From assembly GCA_024291935.2 (NCBI GenBank), contig CM044322.1, positions 71,477,405 through 71,541,404 of the forward strand: a DNA stretch of 64,000 nucleotides. Reading direction: 5' to 3'. Origin of the DNA: Okapia johnstoni. Taxonomy: Eukaryota > Chordata > Mammalia > Artiodactyla > Giraffidae. A model generated the notes under the pieces. The model searched no databases. It was not told where the DNA came from and saw only the letters and a list, made by a program, of their open reading frames with translations. Shown piece by piece: positions 12,305 through 22,400 of this stretch. Positions within the stretch are counted from its first letter, which is position 1; the number at the start of each line of letters is the position of its first letter. The position numbers were made by a program, and so were the translations under genes.

Positions 12305-12810
12305 GTATGTGGGGAAGGTGATGGGTGGGGTTGGGTTTGGTAGAGGAACTATGCCTTTTTTTGTAAATAAAGCCATATAGGGACATGGCCACTCCTGTTC
12401 ATTTAAGTCTTTTGTCTGTGGCTGCTTTCACGTTGTAGCAGTGGGGTGAGTATGTGTGACATAGACCAAACTGTATGTCCTACAGAGCCTAGTATATTCC
12501 CTGTTTGGCCCTTTATGTTAAAAAGTTTGCTGATACTTAGGGTAGGGATTCCACAGCTGGGTGTGGTCTGTGGGGAGGAGGAGCCTGCTGATCCTTTGCT
12601 GACAATGAACCGTGGCCCCAGGGACGAGCCTTCATTTGCTGGAACCCTGGGCTGAGAACAGGGTTCTTCGAAGGTCCCCTTGGGTACTGTATGCCTTCTG
12701 TATTCCCTTGGACTCTGGTTGGGGAGGTAGCCAGATCAGATCAAACCACCACAAACTATCATTCTTTTTTACCCAGAACATTTTTTCTTTGGCTAGGTTC
12801 ACTTGATTCC

Positions 12811-12999
12811 CCCAGTATTTATTTGTTTATTTGGCTGTGCCAGTTCTTAGTTGTGGCACACAGGATTTTCGATATTCACTGAGGCATGTGAGGTCTTTAG
12901 TTGTGGCAGTGGAATCTAGTTCCCTGACCAGGGACCGAACCCAGGCCCTCTGCACTGGGACCATGGAATCTTAGCCACTGGTCCACCAGGCAAGTCCCT
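12811..12999 (-). mobile_element. CHR-type tRNA-derived SINE
   Basis: Antisense copy. The A-rich tail side reads TATTTATTTGTTTATTTGGC. The body has TTCCCTGACCAGGGACCGAA, and the head is TAGCCACTGGTCCACCAGGCAAGTCCCT. It lies 80 bp before the last PIK3C2B exon, and the acceptor itself is outside the SINE. Confidence 0.85.
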
Positions 13000-13079
13000 G
13001 AACCACCACAGACAAGCATCTCCCCCTTCCGTGTTCCGTCTCTCACTGCTTCCCTCTCATCCCAATTTGGCGTTTGCAG

Positions 13080-13268
13080 CTGGTGTATGATGGGATCCCC
13101 AAGGGAGACCTGCAGCAGCGAGAGCTGCAGCTGAGTGTGCTGAGTGAGCAAGGATTCTGGGAGAACGTGCTCCTCGGGGAGGTGCATATCCGCCTGCGAG
13201 AGTTGGACCTGGCCCAGGAGAAGACTGGCTGGTTTGCTCTGGGATCTCGAAGTCCTGAGACCTTATGA
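13080..13268 (+). CDS. PIK3C2B: PIK3C2B terminal coding exon: end of C2 domain
   Basis: LVYDGIPKGDLQQRELQLSV continues to ENVLLGEVHIRLRELDL and the C-terminus GWFALGSRSPETL. The stop is TGA at 13266-13268. Acceptor AG is at 13078-13079. The ten exons together give 462 codons plus stop with every phase matching, so the 3' part of the gene is intact. The last residues SPETL differ from human (SHGTL as I remember it). Confidence 0.95.
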   Translation: MVYDGIPKGDLQQRELQLSVLSEQGFWENVLLGEVHIRLRELDLAQEKTGWFALGSRSPETL

Positions 13269-15040
13269 ACACAGCGGAGCCCCATCCCGGGACCCCAGGC
13301 TCATGGCAGAGCCGGGGAGAGGACGAGTCCCTTCCTTGGGTAGGGGCATGGCACTCAGTGGGCCTCCCTGCCGTCCTGGCCTCCAGGGTGGGAGGCAGGG
13401 GAGAGTAAATATGCTCTCTGCTGTCCCCTCCCCTGCAGACTGCATTTGAGTTGGTTGTGAGGAGCAGCCCCGTGGAGGCTGTGAGGGTGCAGCAAAGTTT
13501 TAAGTTTACCTTGTGTCAAGGGAGCAATGCCTGGTTTGAGGTGTGTGAGGTGCGCTGTAGAAGTAGCATTTAGCGGGAGGGTGGGTGGGTATCTTTATTT
13601 TTAAAAAATGAAATAGTAATGTTGTCCTAACTGGACAGGAAGCCTTGTAAGAAGGGACTTACATGTGCCTCAGAAGGCAAAAGAGGAAGACTATTTGGAC
13701 TTTGTTTGATTAAGGTTCTTATTGGACTTTCCCCTAGGTTTTTTGTTTGTTGTTTTGTGTTTCTATCTATAGGAATTGTTTGGGGAGGGGCCCAGTGGGC
13801 CCTCGGGGAGCACCCTCCCTCCCTGAGGCAGGTCAGGAGGGCAGGCAGGGCTGGGTGTGCTTGACTGAGGCCTGCATGCTGGGCCTGTCTGATTTTGCCT
13901 CCAAAGGAGAGCAATGTGATGCGTATTGTTGTAAAGAAGGGCCTTCCGGATGGGGTTCTGCAGAGGACCTGTGTTCAGGGACCTGGGCTCATCTGGGGGG
14001 AGTTTTTCCTCTGGTCGTCCCCTACTCTGCTAGGACATGCCTTGAGTACTGTCTTCCGCCCCTCCATTCAGCCTTTCTGGGGACCATGTCGTCCCTGTGA
14101 GTACGCTGGGGTGATCCCCCATAGGTCTCCCTTCATTTACCTCTGGTGGGATAAACTGCTGCCTGGTTTGACCCCAGGGCGTCTTGGCCCTGGAGAGGGG
14201 CCTCTGGGCTTCATGTGCCAGCTGGTTTCGGGGAAGCTTTCCTTATCACCTGCCACTCCTTTCTTGTCACGGCTTCTCTCCCAAACTCCATTTCTGTCAT
14301 GCTTTTTTATAAGAATTTCTTTCATTCTGTGGGGCCATAAACCTATTATTCTGGAGCCAAAGGGATGCCCTAACTGAAGAAAAGGGGTGTGGGTGGGGGA
14401 TCCCATCAAAACTGGGTTTTTTCTTGTGATTTTTCTTTGGTTGTGCGGAGGCTGGATTGAGCTGAGCTGGGAGGGAGGGACTAAGTCTCTGATCTCTTAT
14501 TACTCTTCATTCCCTACCAAATGGATTTGAAATTCACTTTTGCGCTTTACTCCAAAGGGTTGTCTTCATTGAAAAAAGGAGGAGAGACTTTGAATATGAT
14601 ATTAACTTTTTAAATTGGTGGCTGTGTCCAGTGATTTGGGAATGGAGTTAAATGGGGATACTCTGTGGATTGTCCTCCCCAGCTCCAACAAAGATCAGAA
14701 ATTTCCCCTTTTGTTAACTCATTCCATAACTGGAGAAAGAAGCCCCATTGATTAAAGCCACAGAGCAGCAAGAAGTTATAAACTTTTAAAGTAAAAATGC
14801 TAAGAATATAGCTGGCTGCTGTGAGCAGGAGTTGGGAGAGTGGGGAACAGAGGTGGAACTTCTCCAGATGAGTGGACCAGAGATGCGTTACTGGCTTTTT
14901 GCCTGTAGCTCATTTTACTTTGACCCTCTATGCCCCTGATTTAAAGAGATCTGTGTACTGTACCCACTTCCCAGATGTCCTTGTATCTCCTACTTTATCT
15001 GGAATTGTATTTTCTAATAAATGATGTTTAGAAAAACAAA
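13269..15040 (+). other. PIK3C2B: PIK3C2B 3' UTR
   Basis: About 1.77 kb from the TGA to just past the AATAAA at 15016-15021. It is largely free of SINEs, unlike the introns, as expected for a constrained UTR. The open frame at 13895-14377 is incidental. The exact cleavage site cannot be read. Confidence 0.75.
15016..15021 (+). terminator. PIK3C2B: PIK3C2B polyadenylation signal
   Basis: Canonical AATAAA followed by ATGATGTTTAGAAAAAC. It is the first strong AATAAA downstream of the PIK3C2B stop. A GT-containing stretch (TTGTTCCTGTTT) follows within 45 bases. Confidence 0.75.
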
Positions 15041-16260
15041 ACTATCATTTTCAAGATTTGTTCCTGTTTAAATGTTTAGATTGAAACATCAGACATATGA
15101 GATGAAGATGATACTGTTAGTAGTGGTTCCACAAATGGTAACTTTTATATCCATGTGTCAGCTGAATCTTTCCTTACAACAACTTGATCAGGTGAGTGGT
15201 ATTATCTCCCAGTTTACAGACAAGAGTAATTGAGCAATTTGCCTAAGGACACAGCCAGTCGGCCTTGGCTCTAGAATTTGAACCCAGGTTTGACTCCAAA
15301 CCTGTGCTACTTTTTCTAGTCAGTGATTAATACAATCCTTTAACTTAGTATAATACTCGATAGTTTTGGAGTGTTTTAATATACATGCTATTTTTCATTA
15401 CAACTATGCTGGAAAGTAGGCATGGCTCATTTGTTAACTGTCAACAAATAGTTACTGTGCTCACCAGTCAGTGCTACCTGGTGGCGTGCCTTCACCACAA
15501 AGAATACAGTCCTTGGAGCTGTGTACTGGGCCCTCTCTACCAGGTAACAAAGATTACAAAGATAAATGAAGATAGTTCTCTGCATTTAAGAAGTTTACTG
15601 CCTAGTGATATTTAACCAAGCCTGTTTCATAAGAGAGGAAACAACCTTTGAGATGCCACACAACGATTATGTTGTTAGAGTGGAGCTGTCGCCCAGAATT
15701 GAACCCAGATGAAAGCTGGAGGTGATGTGACCCTTGTTCAAGCAGTTGACTCAGAAGTTTTCAAAACTCTCCAGTGTGGAGTCATATTTCATGCTGGGAA
15801 ATTTCGCGGGGCTTCCAAGGGACTTTTAGTAATAACAGTAGTAAGTGATAACCTACCTTCTGTGTTTCTAAGTGGCTTTGAGATGTCACTGCAGTTCTAG
15901 GCAAGTCCCAATGGGCTTTTTAAAAGTTAGAACTTGAATCTGGCAAGAGTCTTAGTTATAGAAATTTCTTGGCTAAATGGGGTAGAAACCTGAACCACCC
16001 AGAGGGAGTGGGAGTGAGAACTGGGGAGGGTGGGGGAGGGTGCCCAAGGAGAAGAGAAACAAGCCCAGGAGACTGGATTTTCTGAGTGCAAACAGAGGTG
16101 GTAAAAATGAAGTGGCTGGACTTGTTAGGGTTTGGGAGGTAAAAGTTAGATTAGACTTGGAAATTCTAAAGTGAAGCAGCATTTTAAGTTGGGAGGTAAT
16201 TCTGGTGCCTGGGACTTGTCTGATATGTCTATTCACAACACTAACGGCCTTCTCTGGGTC
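15041..16260. other. intergenic, PIK3C2B to PPP1R15B, first part
   Basis: The segment at 15170-15310 resembles an ancient mammalian repeat, with AGTTTACAGACAAGAG, TTGCCTAAGGACACAGCCAG and TTTGAACCCAGGTTTGACTCC. I see no gene or regulatory motif in the rest. Confidence 0.6.
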
Positions 16261-16269
16261 AAGTGGCTA

Positions 16270-16651
16270 CTAAGATAACAAGGGTGTGGATCCTGTCCTC
16301 AAGGAACTCAAAGAGTCCAGCTAGGGAGGCAGCAATGGAATCGTGATTAGAGTGCTGTGTCCCGGACAAGGTGGAAAAGGGGAGGGGTTGGGCAGGCAGA
16401 ATGGGCGTCACAGGGAGATATTTGAAGTGAGTATTAAAGTCCATCAGAGCTCTGGATTTCATTCCCAGTGTGATGGAGATGCCTTTACAAGGTTTTGAGA
16501 AAAGGATTATAGCACTGTACTTAGTCAAAGATCATTCTGGTTGCTGTTTGAAGCAAGAATGGAAGCAGTAGTCTAGGAGGGGAGTGACATTAGGATGGGG
16601 ATGGTGCAAAGTACTTCAATTCTGGATATATTTTGAAAGTAGAGCTGATAG
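16270..16651 (+). repeat. ancient interspersed repeat, left part
   Basis: Degenerate text with GATCCTGTCCTCAAGGAACTC, AAGATCATTCTGGTTGCTG and CTGGATATATTTTGAAAGTAG. It appears to be the same old family as at 11160. A Bov-tA SINE splits it at 16652, and 16862-17170 is its continuation (AGATGTCCGCCCATCCAAGTGG, GAACTGGATGAGATCACC). Confidence 0.5.
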
Positions 16652-16861
16652 GGGGGCTTCCCTGGTGGTTCAGCAGTAAAGAATCTGCCTGCTGATGCAG
16701 GGGATGTGGGTTTGACTCATGGGTCAGGAAGATCCCCTGGAGAAGGGCTTGGCAACCCACTCCAGTATTCTTGTCTGGAGAATCTCATGGACAGAGGAGC
16801 CTGGAGGGTTATAGTCCATAGGGTCACGAAGAGTCAGACATGACTGAAGCGACTTAGCACC
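16652..16861 (+). mobile_element. Bov-tA SINE
   Basis: The tRNA-Glu-derived head GGCTTCCCTGGTGGTTCAG is followed by the Bov-A body CCCACTCCAGTATTCTTG and the end GTCAGACATGACTGAAGCGAC. The copy is nearly full length. Confidence 0.92.
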
Positions 16862-17170
16862 TAAGTTTAGGGGCTTGGCAACTGGGTGAAATGGACTGTA
16901 GGGGCATTACGGGATGGGGAAGATGGGCTTGGCGGATCTTAAGAGTTTTGTTTTGATCATTGTAAGTTTGAGATGTCCGCCCATCCAAGTGGAGAAGTAG
17001 GATGATGGAATCCGAAGCCCAAGGGAAGGGTCAGTCTGGAGTTTAGAAGTGGAAGTTGGCATTTAGTGCTGTGGAACTGGATGAGATCACCTAGATTAGA
17101 GAGGCTTAAAAACAAACAAACCAACAGGTGACTGAGCTCTGATGCAGCCAACATTTAGAGGAAGAGGAAG
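16862..17170 (+). repeat. ancient interspersed repeat, right part
   Basis: Continuation of the element at 16270-16651 beyond the SINE, with the phrases AGTTTGAGATGTCCGCC and TGGATGAGATCACCTAGATT. It is too diverged to name. Confidence 0.45.
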
Positions 17171-17224
17171 AGTCCCTGGAATTGTAGGGACACTGAGGTA
17201 ATGATGTCATGGGAGTCTGAAGAA

Positions 17225-17590
17225 ACGGGCTACTGTAACAAAGGACACAGACTGGGTGGCTGAAACAGCAGAAACTAATCTCAGTTCTGGAGGGCAGAAG
17301 TCCAAGATCAAGGTATAGGATTGGTTCATTCTGAGAGTTGAGAAAGATAATCTGTTGGTTTGCTGGTAATCTTTTGCATTCCTTTTCACATGGTGTTCTC
17401 CCTGTATGTGTGCATGTGTGTCTGTATCCAGATTTCCCCATTATATAAGGACATAGTCATGTTGGATTTGGGCACACCCCCATGACCTCATCGTAACTTA
17501 CAAGGACTGTATTTCTAAATAAGGTCACATTCATAGGTCCTGGGGGATTAAGACTTCAACATCTTTTAGGGGTGCACACATCAACCCACA
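17225..17590 (-). mobile_element. MLT1-like (ERVL-MaLR) LTR
   Basis: Antisense MaLR LTR text: CTACTGTAACAAAGGACACA, GACTGGGTGGCTGAAACAGC, AGTTCTGGAGGGCAGAAGTCC, TATAAGGACATAGTCATGTTGG, GACCTCATCGTAAC and TAAGGTCACATTC. The order matches the reverse complement of the MLT1 LTR. It is old and diverged. Confidence 0.75.
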
Positions 17591-17644
17591 AGTAAGAGAA
17601 CTGGATTTGGCAAAATGTTCTTGGTGATCTTGATAAAATCCAGG

Positions 17645-17843
17645 TTGCTTGTTTTTTGCTGCACTGGCTGTTTGTTGTGGCCAGTGCCCTTCTCTTGTGG
17701 TGGTGCACGGGCTCACTAGTTGAGATGTGTATGGGCTTAGTTGCCCCACGGCATATGGGATCTCAATTTCCCACCCAGGAGTGGAACCTGTGTCCCCTGC
17801 ATTGGAAGGAAGATTCTTAACCACTGGATCACCAGGAATGTCC
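17645..17843 (-). mobile_element. CHR-type tRNA SINE
   Basis: Antisense: GCTGCACTGGCTGTTTGTTG, TTGCCCCACGGCATATGGG and the head TTAACCACTGGATCACCAGGAATGTCCC. Confidence 0.8.
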
Positions 17844-18389
17844 CAGTAAGAGCTGTTTTAATGAATGTTGGGGATGAAACCCACATTGGAGTAGCTTGAA
17901 GACAGAATAAGTGCAGAGAAAGTGAAGGCTGTGATAGTAGACAACTCTTGAGAAATTTTTGCTGCAGTGGTGTAGAAACTTGGAAAGGCAAGTATCCAGG
18001 GAGAAGTTATTTGTTGTTTAAGATAGGTGATATTAACCCATGTTAATGTGAGTGTTCAACTAGTTGAAGAAAAAAAATTACATGTTATAGGAAAGACAAG
18101 ATAAAGGAGGCCAGATTCCTCAAGTGGACATGAAGGGATAGGATCCAAAAGGCTTCTTCACTTATAATGGGATCCAAAGCAGAGTATGTGGGTCCAGATG
18201 CAGGTAGATTGGTGGATTTGGTGGTGAAAAAATGAAGTTGTTTATGTCCAATTGTATCTATCTTCTCAGTGAAGTATAAGGTGTGTCCATAAGCTGAGAA
18301 GAATGTGTATGGGAATGCTGGAAATTTGAATAAACATTGTGACACAGTCTCAGTGTAGGAGATGCAAAGCTGCTAAGGAACTATCTAAG
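17844..18389. other. intergenic, no clear feature
   Basis: AT- and purine-rich sequence between two CHR SINEs, possibly more of the old repeat seen at 16270. No gene or regulatory signal is recognised. Confidence 0.5.
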
Positions 18390-18507
18390 GGGACTTCTCT
18401 GGCAGTACAGTGGTTGAGATTCTGCACCACTGCAGGGGGGTGGGTTCAGTCCCTGGTTGGGAAACTAGAATCCTGCATGCCTTGGCCAAAAAAATAAAAT
18501 AAAAAAG
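18390..18507 (+). mobile_element. short CHR-type tRNA SINE
   Basis: GGACTTCTCTGGCAGTACAG head, GGGTTCAGTCCCTGGTTGG B-box region, and the tail CAAAAAAATAAAATAAAAAAG. It is a full but short copy with an intact A-rich tail. Confidence 0.85.
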
Positions 18508-19440
18508 AACTGTGTAAGAGTGCCTGGCATGGATGAAATTTGTCATCACAAATAGGAAAGTGAGTCAGTCAGCATGTTTGAGTGCTTTTCTCAAGCTTGG
18601 CAAGACTGTAGGCTCAGAATAAGTGGATATCTGGGTTTCACTAGGGTTGAAATTTTGCCAGAGAAGAATACTGGAGTAGAAGAGCATGAGAACGAAGGGT
18701 CTTTGCATGGGGGTAGTTTTCATACTGGATCATGAGATTCTTGATTGGGTAAGGAGGGAAGTGAAGGAGGGTGATGAATCACAAAAACGTGGTAATTGCA
18801 GTGGTTTGGAGGTTTGGCGAGGGCAGTGATAGCAGCTGAATAGGGGTTTCAAGGTAGTGAGCCAGAAAGATAGGAGGTGGTTTCCAGAGTGTGAGATACT
18901 TGAAAAATAATTTTGGAGGTAGCACTGCTGAAAAATGAAGGGAAAAGCTACACACCATTTACCTTAGGCCCTGAAAAATTGTTTAAAATAAATATAACTG
19001 AGGTTTAAATTATCTTCTGCCAAAGTGCCAGTCAGCTTGCCCGTCTAAAGACTTCTTGTCTTCACCAGCAGGCACACAGGCCTGGCAAGACAGTGCTATC
19101 TCTGCGGACAGAGCTGCCTTCTCTCCGCTGCCTGCTTGATAGTGGGCTTCAGGAGGTGGCTCACACTTTATTTTCCTGCCAAGACTGACAAGGCAAAGTC
19201 ACATATTCTTAAAGTTTTCCAGTACTTTATGATCCCATTGTTTCCCTTTAGAGCAAATTCCAAGGTAAGGAAAGTAAAAATTATATATCCAATGATCAGA
19301 TGGGGTAGGAAGGCCCATTCAAGATGTTTTAAGGAATATTTGGGGGGAGGCGAGTGGTGTTAGTGACAAAGCTGAGAGTGGAATGTAAGAGACTTGGCCA
19401 TAAGGAAGATGCTATTATTTTAAAGTATTATTACTCTTCC
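18508..19440. other. intergenic, nothing recognised
   Basis: About 930 bp with no identifiable repeat, long reading frame or strong regulatory motif. Confidence 0.6.
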
Positions 19441-19496
19441 ATTCATTCAACAAACATTTATTGGTTACCGATTATGTGCCAGTCAACATCCTAGGT
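19441..19496 (+). repeat. ancient repeat fragment interrupted by a DNA transposon
   Basis: ATTCATTCAACAAACATTTATTGG ... ATTATGTGCCAG text. The copy seems to resume after the transposon at 20024 (GGTATACAGCCCTCAACGAG). Confidence 0.55.
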
Positions 19497-20023
19497 CAGT
19501 GGTTCCTAAACGTTTTGGTGTCAGGATCCCTTCCTTAAGAATTGGGAAAGACAATTCTTTAGAATTGTTGAGGACCCCAAAGAATTTTGTTTATGTAAAT
19601 TGTATCTATAATTATTGTTTTAGAACTCAAACCTGAAAAAAATTTTAAATATTTATTAATTTAAAAATATAAACCCATTACATGTTAACATAAATAACAG
19701 GCAAAAATTGTTTTTTCGAAAAAATGTCTAGTGAGAAGAGTAGCATTGTTCTACATTTTTTCCCAAATGTCTTTCATATCTGGCTTACTAGAAGGCATCT
19801 GGGATCTCATTATCTGCTTCTGCATTCAGTCTGTTGCCAGATCACATATCATGTACCCTCTATAAGATACATGTGTACTATATATTCATAAGAAAAGGAA
19901 AGTTAAAAAGAAAAATAACAGCTTAGTATTATTGTGAAAATAATTTTGGCCTTGAGGACCCTCTGGAAGGGTCTTAAAATGGGATCCTCAGGGGTGCCCA
20001 AATCATACTTTGGGAACTACTGT
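19497..20023. mobile_element. non-autonomous hAT-like DNA transposon
   Basis: Terminal inverted repeats: the left end CAGTGGTTCCTAAACGTTTTGG pairs with the reverse complement of the right end, CAGTAGTTCCCAAAG. The interior has the familiar GAGGACCCCAAAGAATTTTG and CATTACATGTTAACATAAAT text of an old hAT-type element. No transposase frame is present. The target duplication is no longer clear. Confidence 0.65.
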
Positions 20024-20865
20024 GAGAAGTATTGGTATACAGCCCTCAACGAGTAGAGACCAACAGGAGAGAACGTTTACAGGGATATATACAGAGAAGT
20101 GTGTTACATGCTCTAATGGAGTATAGCGGTATAGTTCTGCCTGCGAAGGTCAGCAGAGACTTCGAGAAGGTGTTGACGTTGGAGCTGAACCTTGAAGCAT
20201 GGATAGATATACAACAGAGGAGGTGAGGGCCTTCTTGACTGAGAAACTGTGAATAGTGGCATGAAATAAATCCAGTGTCCCTCGAGTATAACCTGCATGA
20301 AGGGAAGTTACTGAAGAGAAGGCTAGAAAAGTGTAGGGAAAGGACAGACTGTACAGAGCCTTTATTCTGCAGATGATGGGGAAAAAATCATTAGTGGATA
20401 CATAACATATTAGCTGATGTCTGTGCCTCTAATCTACCTAGGAGAGGAACGATATTAGAAATTTAGTTTACTCACCAACCGAGCTTTGAGTAATTTGCAT
20501 ACCCGGATCTCTTGTCATTAAACTTACTCTCATTATTAATATATTTTTTCTGAATTGTAAATGAGCTATTGCTAGAGATATGGATAATAAGATAAAAAGG
20601 GATAAACCATAGAAATCGCAGACCTCTTAGTTTCCTAGAAAGAAGTGGCCATTCTTCGAACAGTCTCAACAAAGCAAGAGGAGCAGCTGGCTTCCTCTGG
20701 GTTCCTGAAAGATCTTACTGCTGTCTCCAGGGCTCAAACCTGCTACACTCCCTCTGAACAAATACTTGACTTCAGAGGTGTTGATTAAAAAGTTTTACTA
20801 GAAATAAAGAAATGTACTAAGATCAAACTCACAAGAGAGAATCAAATGTAGCAACTAAGATTATA
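20024..20865. other. intergenic, end of ancient repeat then unassigned
   Basis: 20024-20350 continues the old repeat (GAGAGAACGTTTACAGGG, GTGTTGACGTTGGAGCTG). 20351-20865 shows nothing I can assign. Confidence 0.5.
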
Positions 20866-21062
20866 AAGTGAAGTCGCTTAGTCGTGTCGGACTCTGTGCT
20901 ACCCATGGACTGTAGCCTGCCAGGCTCCTCTGTCCATGGGATTTCCCAGGAAAGAATACTGGGGTAGGTTGGCATTTCCTTTTCCAGGGGATCTTCCCGA
21001 CCCAGGGATTGAAACCGTGTCTCCTGCATTGCAGGCAGACTCTTTACCCTCTGACAGACACA
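20866..21062 (-). mobile_element. Bov-tA SINE
   Basis: Antisense: GTGAAGTCGCTTAGTCGTGTC, GCCTGCCAGGCTCCTCTGTCC, GATCTTCCCGACCCAGGGATTG and CTCCTGCATTGCAGGCAGA. The tRNA head is partly lost. Confidence 0.9.
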
Positions 21063-21590
21063 TTTTTTTTCAAAGGATAATTCTCCGTGCTTCCTTCTTT
21101 GGGTGTTGTATCCCATGGTTCTAGGGGCTCAGGATACAAATATGACTTGAATATGACTTGAAAGGGAAGCAAAGACGAGGGTAAACAGTTCTAGGGGCTC
21201 CGTTTCTTTCCTCCTCTGTTTGCCTCATTTGAAGAAACTAACAGGGACACCACCTGAGAAACAGTTCACATTTTTTTATGAAAGACATATATGGGTTAGA
21301 TGCTCAAAGCCCTCAAAGCTGGATCCCAGGTAAAGCTAAACCGTTATTTAGAAATCCTAAAACCGAGCGGGCAGGAATGCATAATGATTCATTTTTCACT
21401 TAAGACTTATTAATCACTCCACATTATTAGTGTTTTTAACACCAGATATATATTTACACATTTCCCAACTTTTACTGGACTTAAATCTTAGGGTGATGAT
21501 CTACTTAGCACTTAATAACACTGGAACCACAGTGTTGCATAAATACATACAAGTCTAAGACATACGTGTATACTTGGACTCTTGGGTATG
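21063..21590. other. PPP1R15B upstream flank
   Basis: AT-rich sequence with no repeat recognised and no TATA box near the GC rise. It ends where CpG density jumps at about 21,600. Confidence 0.55.
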
Positions 21591-21594
21591 TACC

Positions 21595-22400
21595 ACGCCA
21601 TTAACAGTTCCAGGGCCGCCTCCATCCGTCTACGCCGCTCCCTTGGGCCCACAGGGCCAAGGTGGAGGGCGGGGGAGGGCGAGCCGCGGCGGAGGGGCGG
21701 TTTCCTAGGCCAGGATGGATGTCGTCTTGGCCGCCGCGTCCCGTGCCCGCTGTTCCGGACTGTGGCCCGCTGCCCGCGGCCGGAGCCGCTCTCCTTGTTG
21801 GCTTTTCTGCTGGCCCGGGGGTCGGCCTGGGGCACCCACCGCGCCGCTGGGGAAGGCCGAGACTGTGTAGGGCCTCGAGCTCCGCGTCCCTGCCTCCCTG
21901 AGAGACTGCCGACAATGGAGATGGAGCCGGCGGCGAACGGCTCGCGGGAACCGGACCCCCGCTTCCGGCTGCCCTCCTTCCGTCGGCCTTCGCGACCAGG
22001 CACGTCCAGGTTCCCCGCACCGCTCGCCCCGGAACCCGACCCCAGGCTGGCTCCCAGCCCCCCGCCCGAGGCCCGGAGCAGCTCCTGGATGCAGCTGCTT
22101 TCCCAGCTCCTCGCGCCGCTCCCGGGCTTGCTTCAGAAGCTGCTGGTCTGGAGCCAGCTTTTCGGTGGGATGATCTCCACCAGATGGCTAGACTTTGCTG
22201 GAGGCTACGGCCTCCTGAGAGCCCTGAGGGCCCGGGAGGAGCTCGCCGCCCCCTCTGCGCCCAAAGCTCTGAGTTCGCTGCGGCTCGACCCCTCGGCCAA
22301 CGCGGCCGCCTGTCCCCTTGACTGGCTAGAGGGGGGCCTCCACTGGCAGTGCTCGCCCCCAGATCTGGAATTAGAACTTAAAGCCAAGGGAAGAGCTTTG
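21595..22400 (+). promoter_or_regulatory. PPP1R15B: CpG-island promoter of PPP1R15B
   Basis: An abrupt rise in GC and CpG from about 21,595 extends across the 5' leader into the first third of exon 1, for example GGGGGAGGGCGAGCCGCGGC. No TATA box is seen, as is usual for a housekeeping promoter. The start site is probably within 21,600-21,715, but it cannot be fixed from sequence. Confidence 0.75.
21715..21870 (+). CDS. upstream ORF (51 codons) in PPP1R15B leader
   Basis: ATG in strong context (AGGATGG, A at -3 and G at +4) begins [15 protein letters not shown] and stops at TAG 21868-21870, 44 nt before the main ATG. A second ATG at 21719 in weak context opens a frame ending at TGA 21899-21901. 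PPP1R15B is known to keep being translated when eIF2alpha is phosphorylated, and uORFs are part of that regulation in mammals. That this uORF acts here is inference. It matters only if transcription starts upstream of 21,715. Confidence 0.55.
   Translation: MDVVLAAASRARCSGLWPAARGRSRSPCWLFCWPGGRPGAPTAPLGKAETV

Noticed and set aside
12897..13187. Antisense frame over the last PIK3C2B exon
   Set aside because: Spans a SINE and the complement of the C2 exon. No independent evidence.
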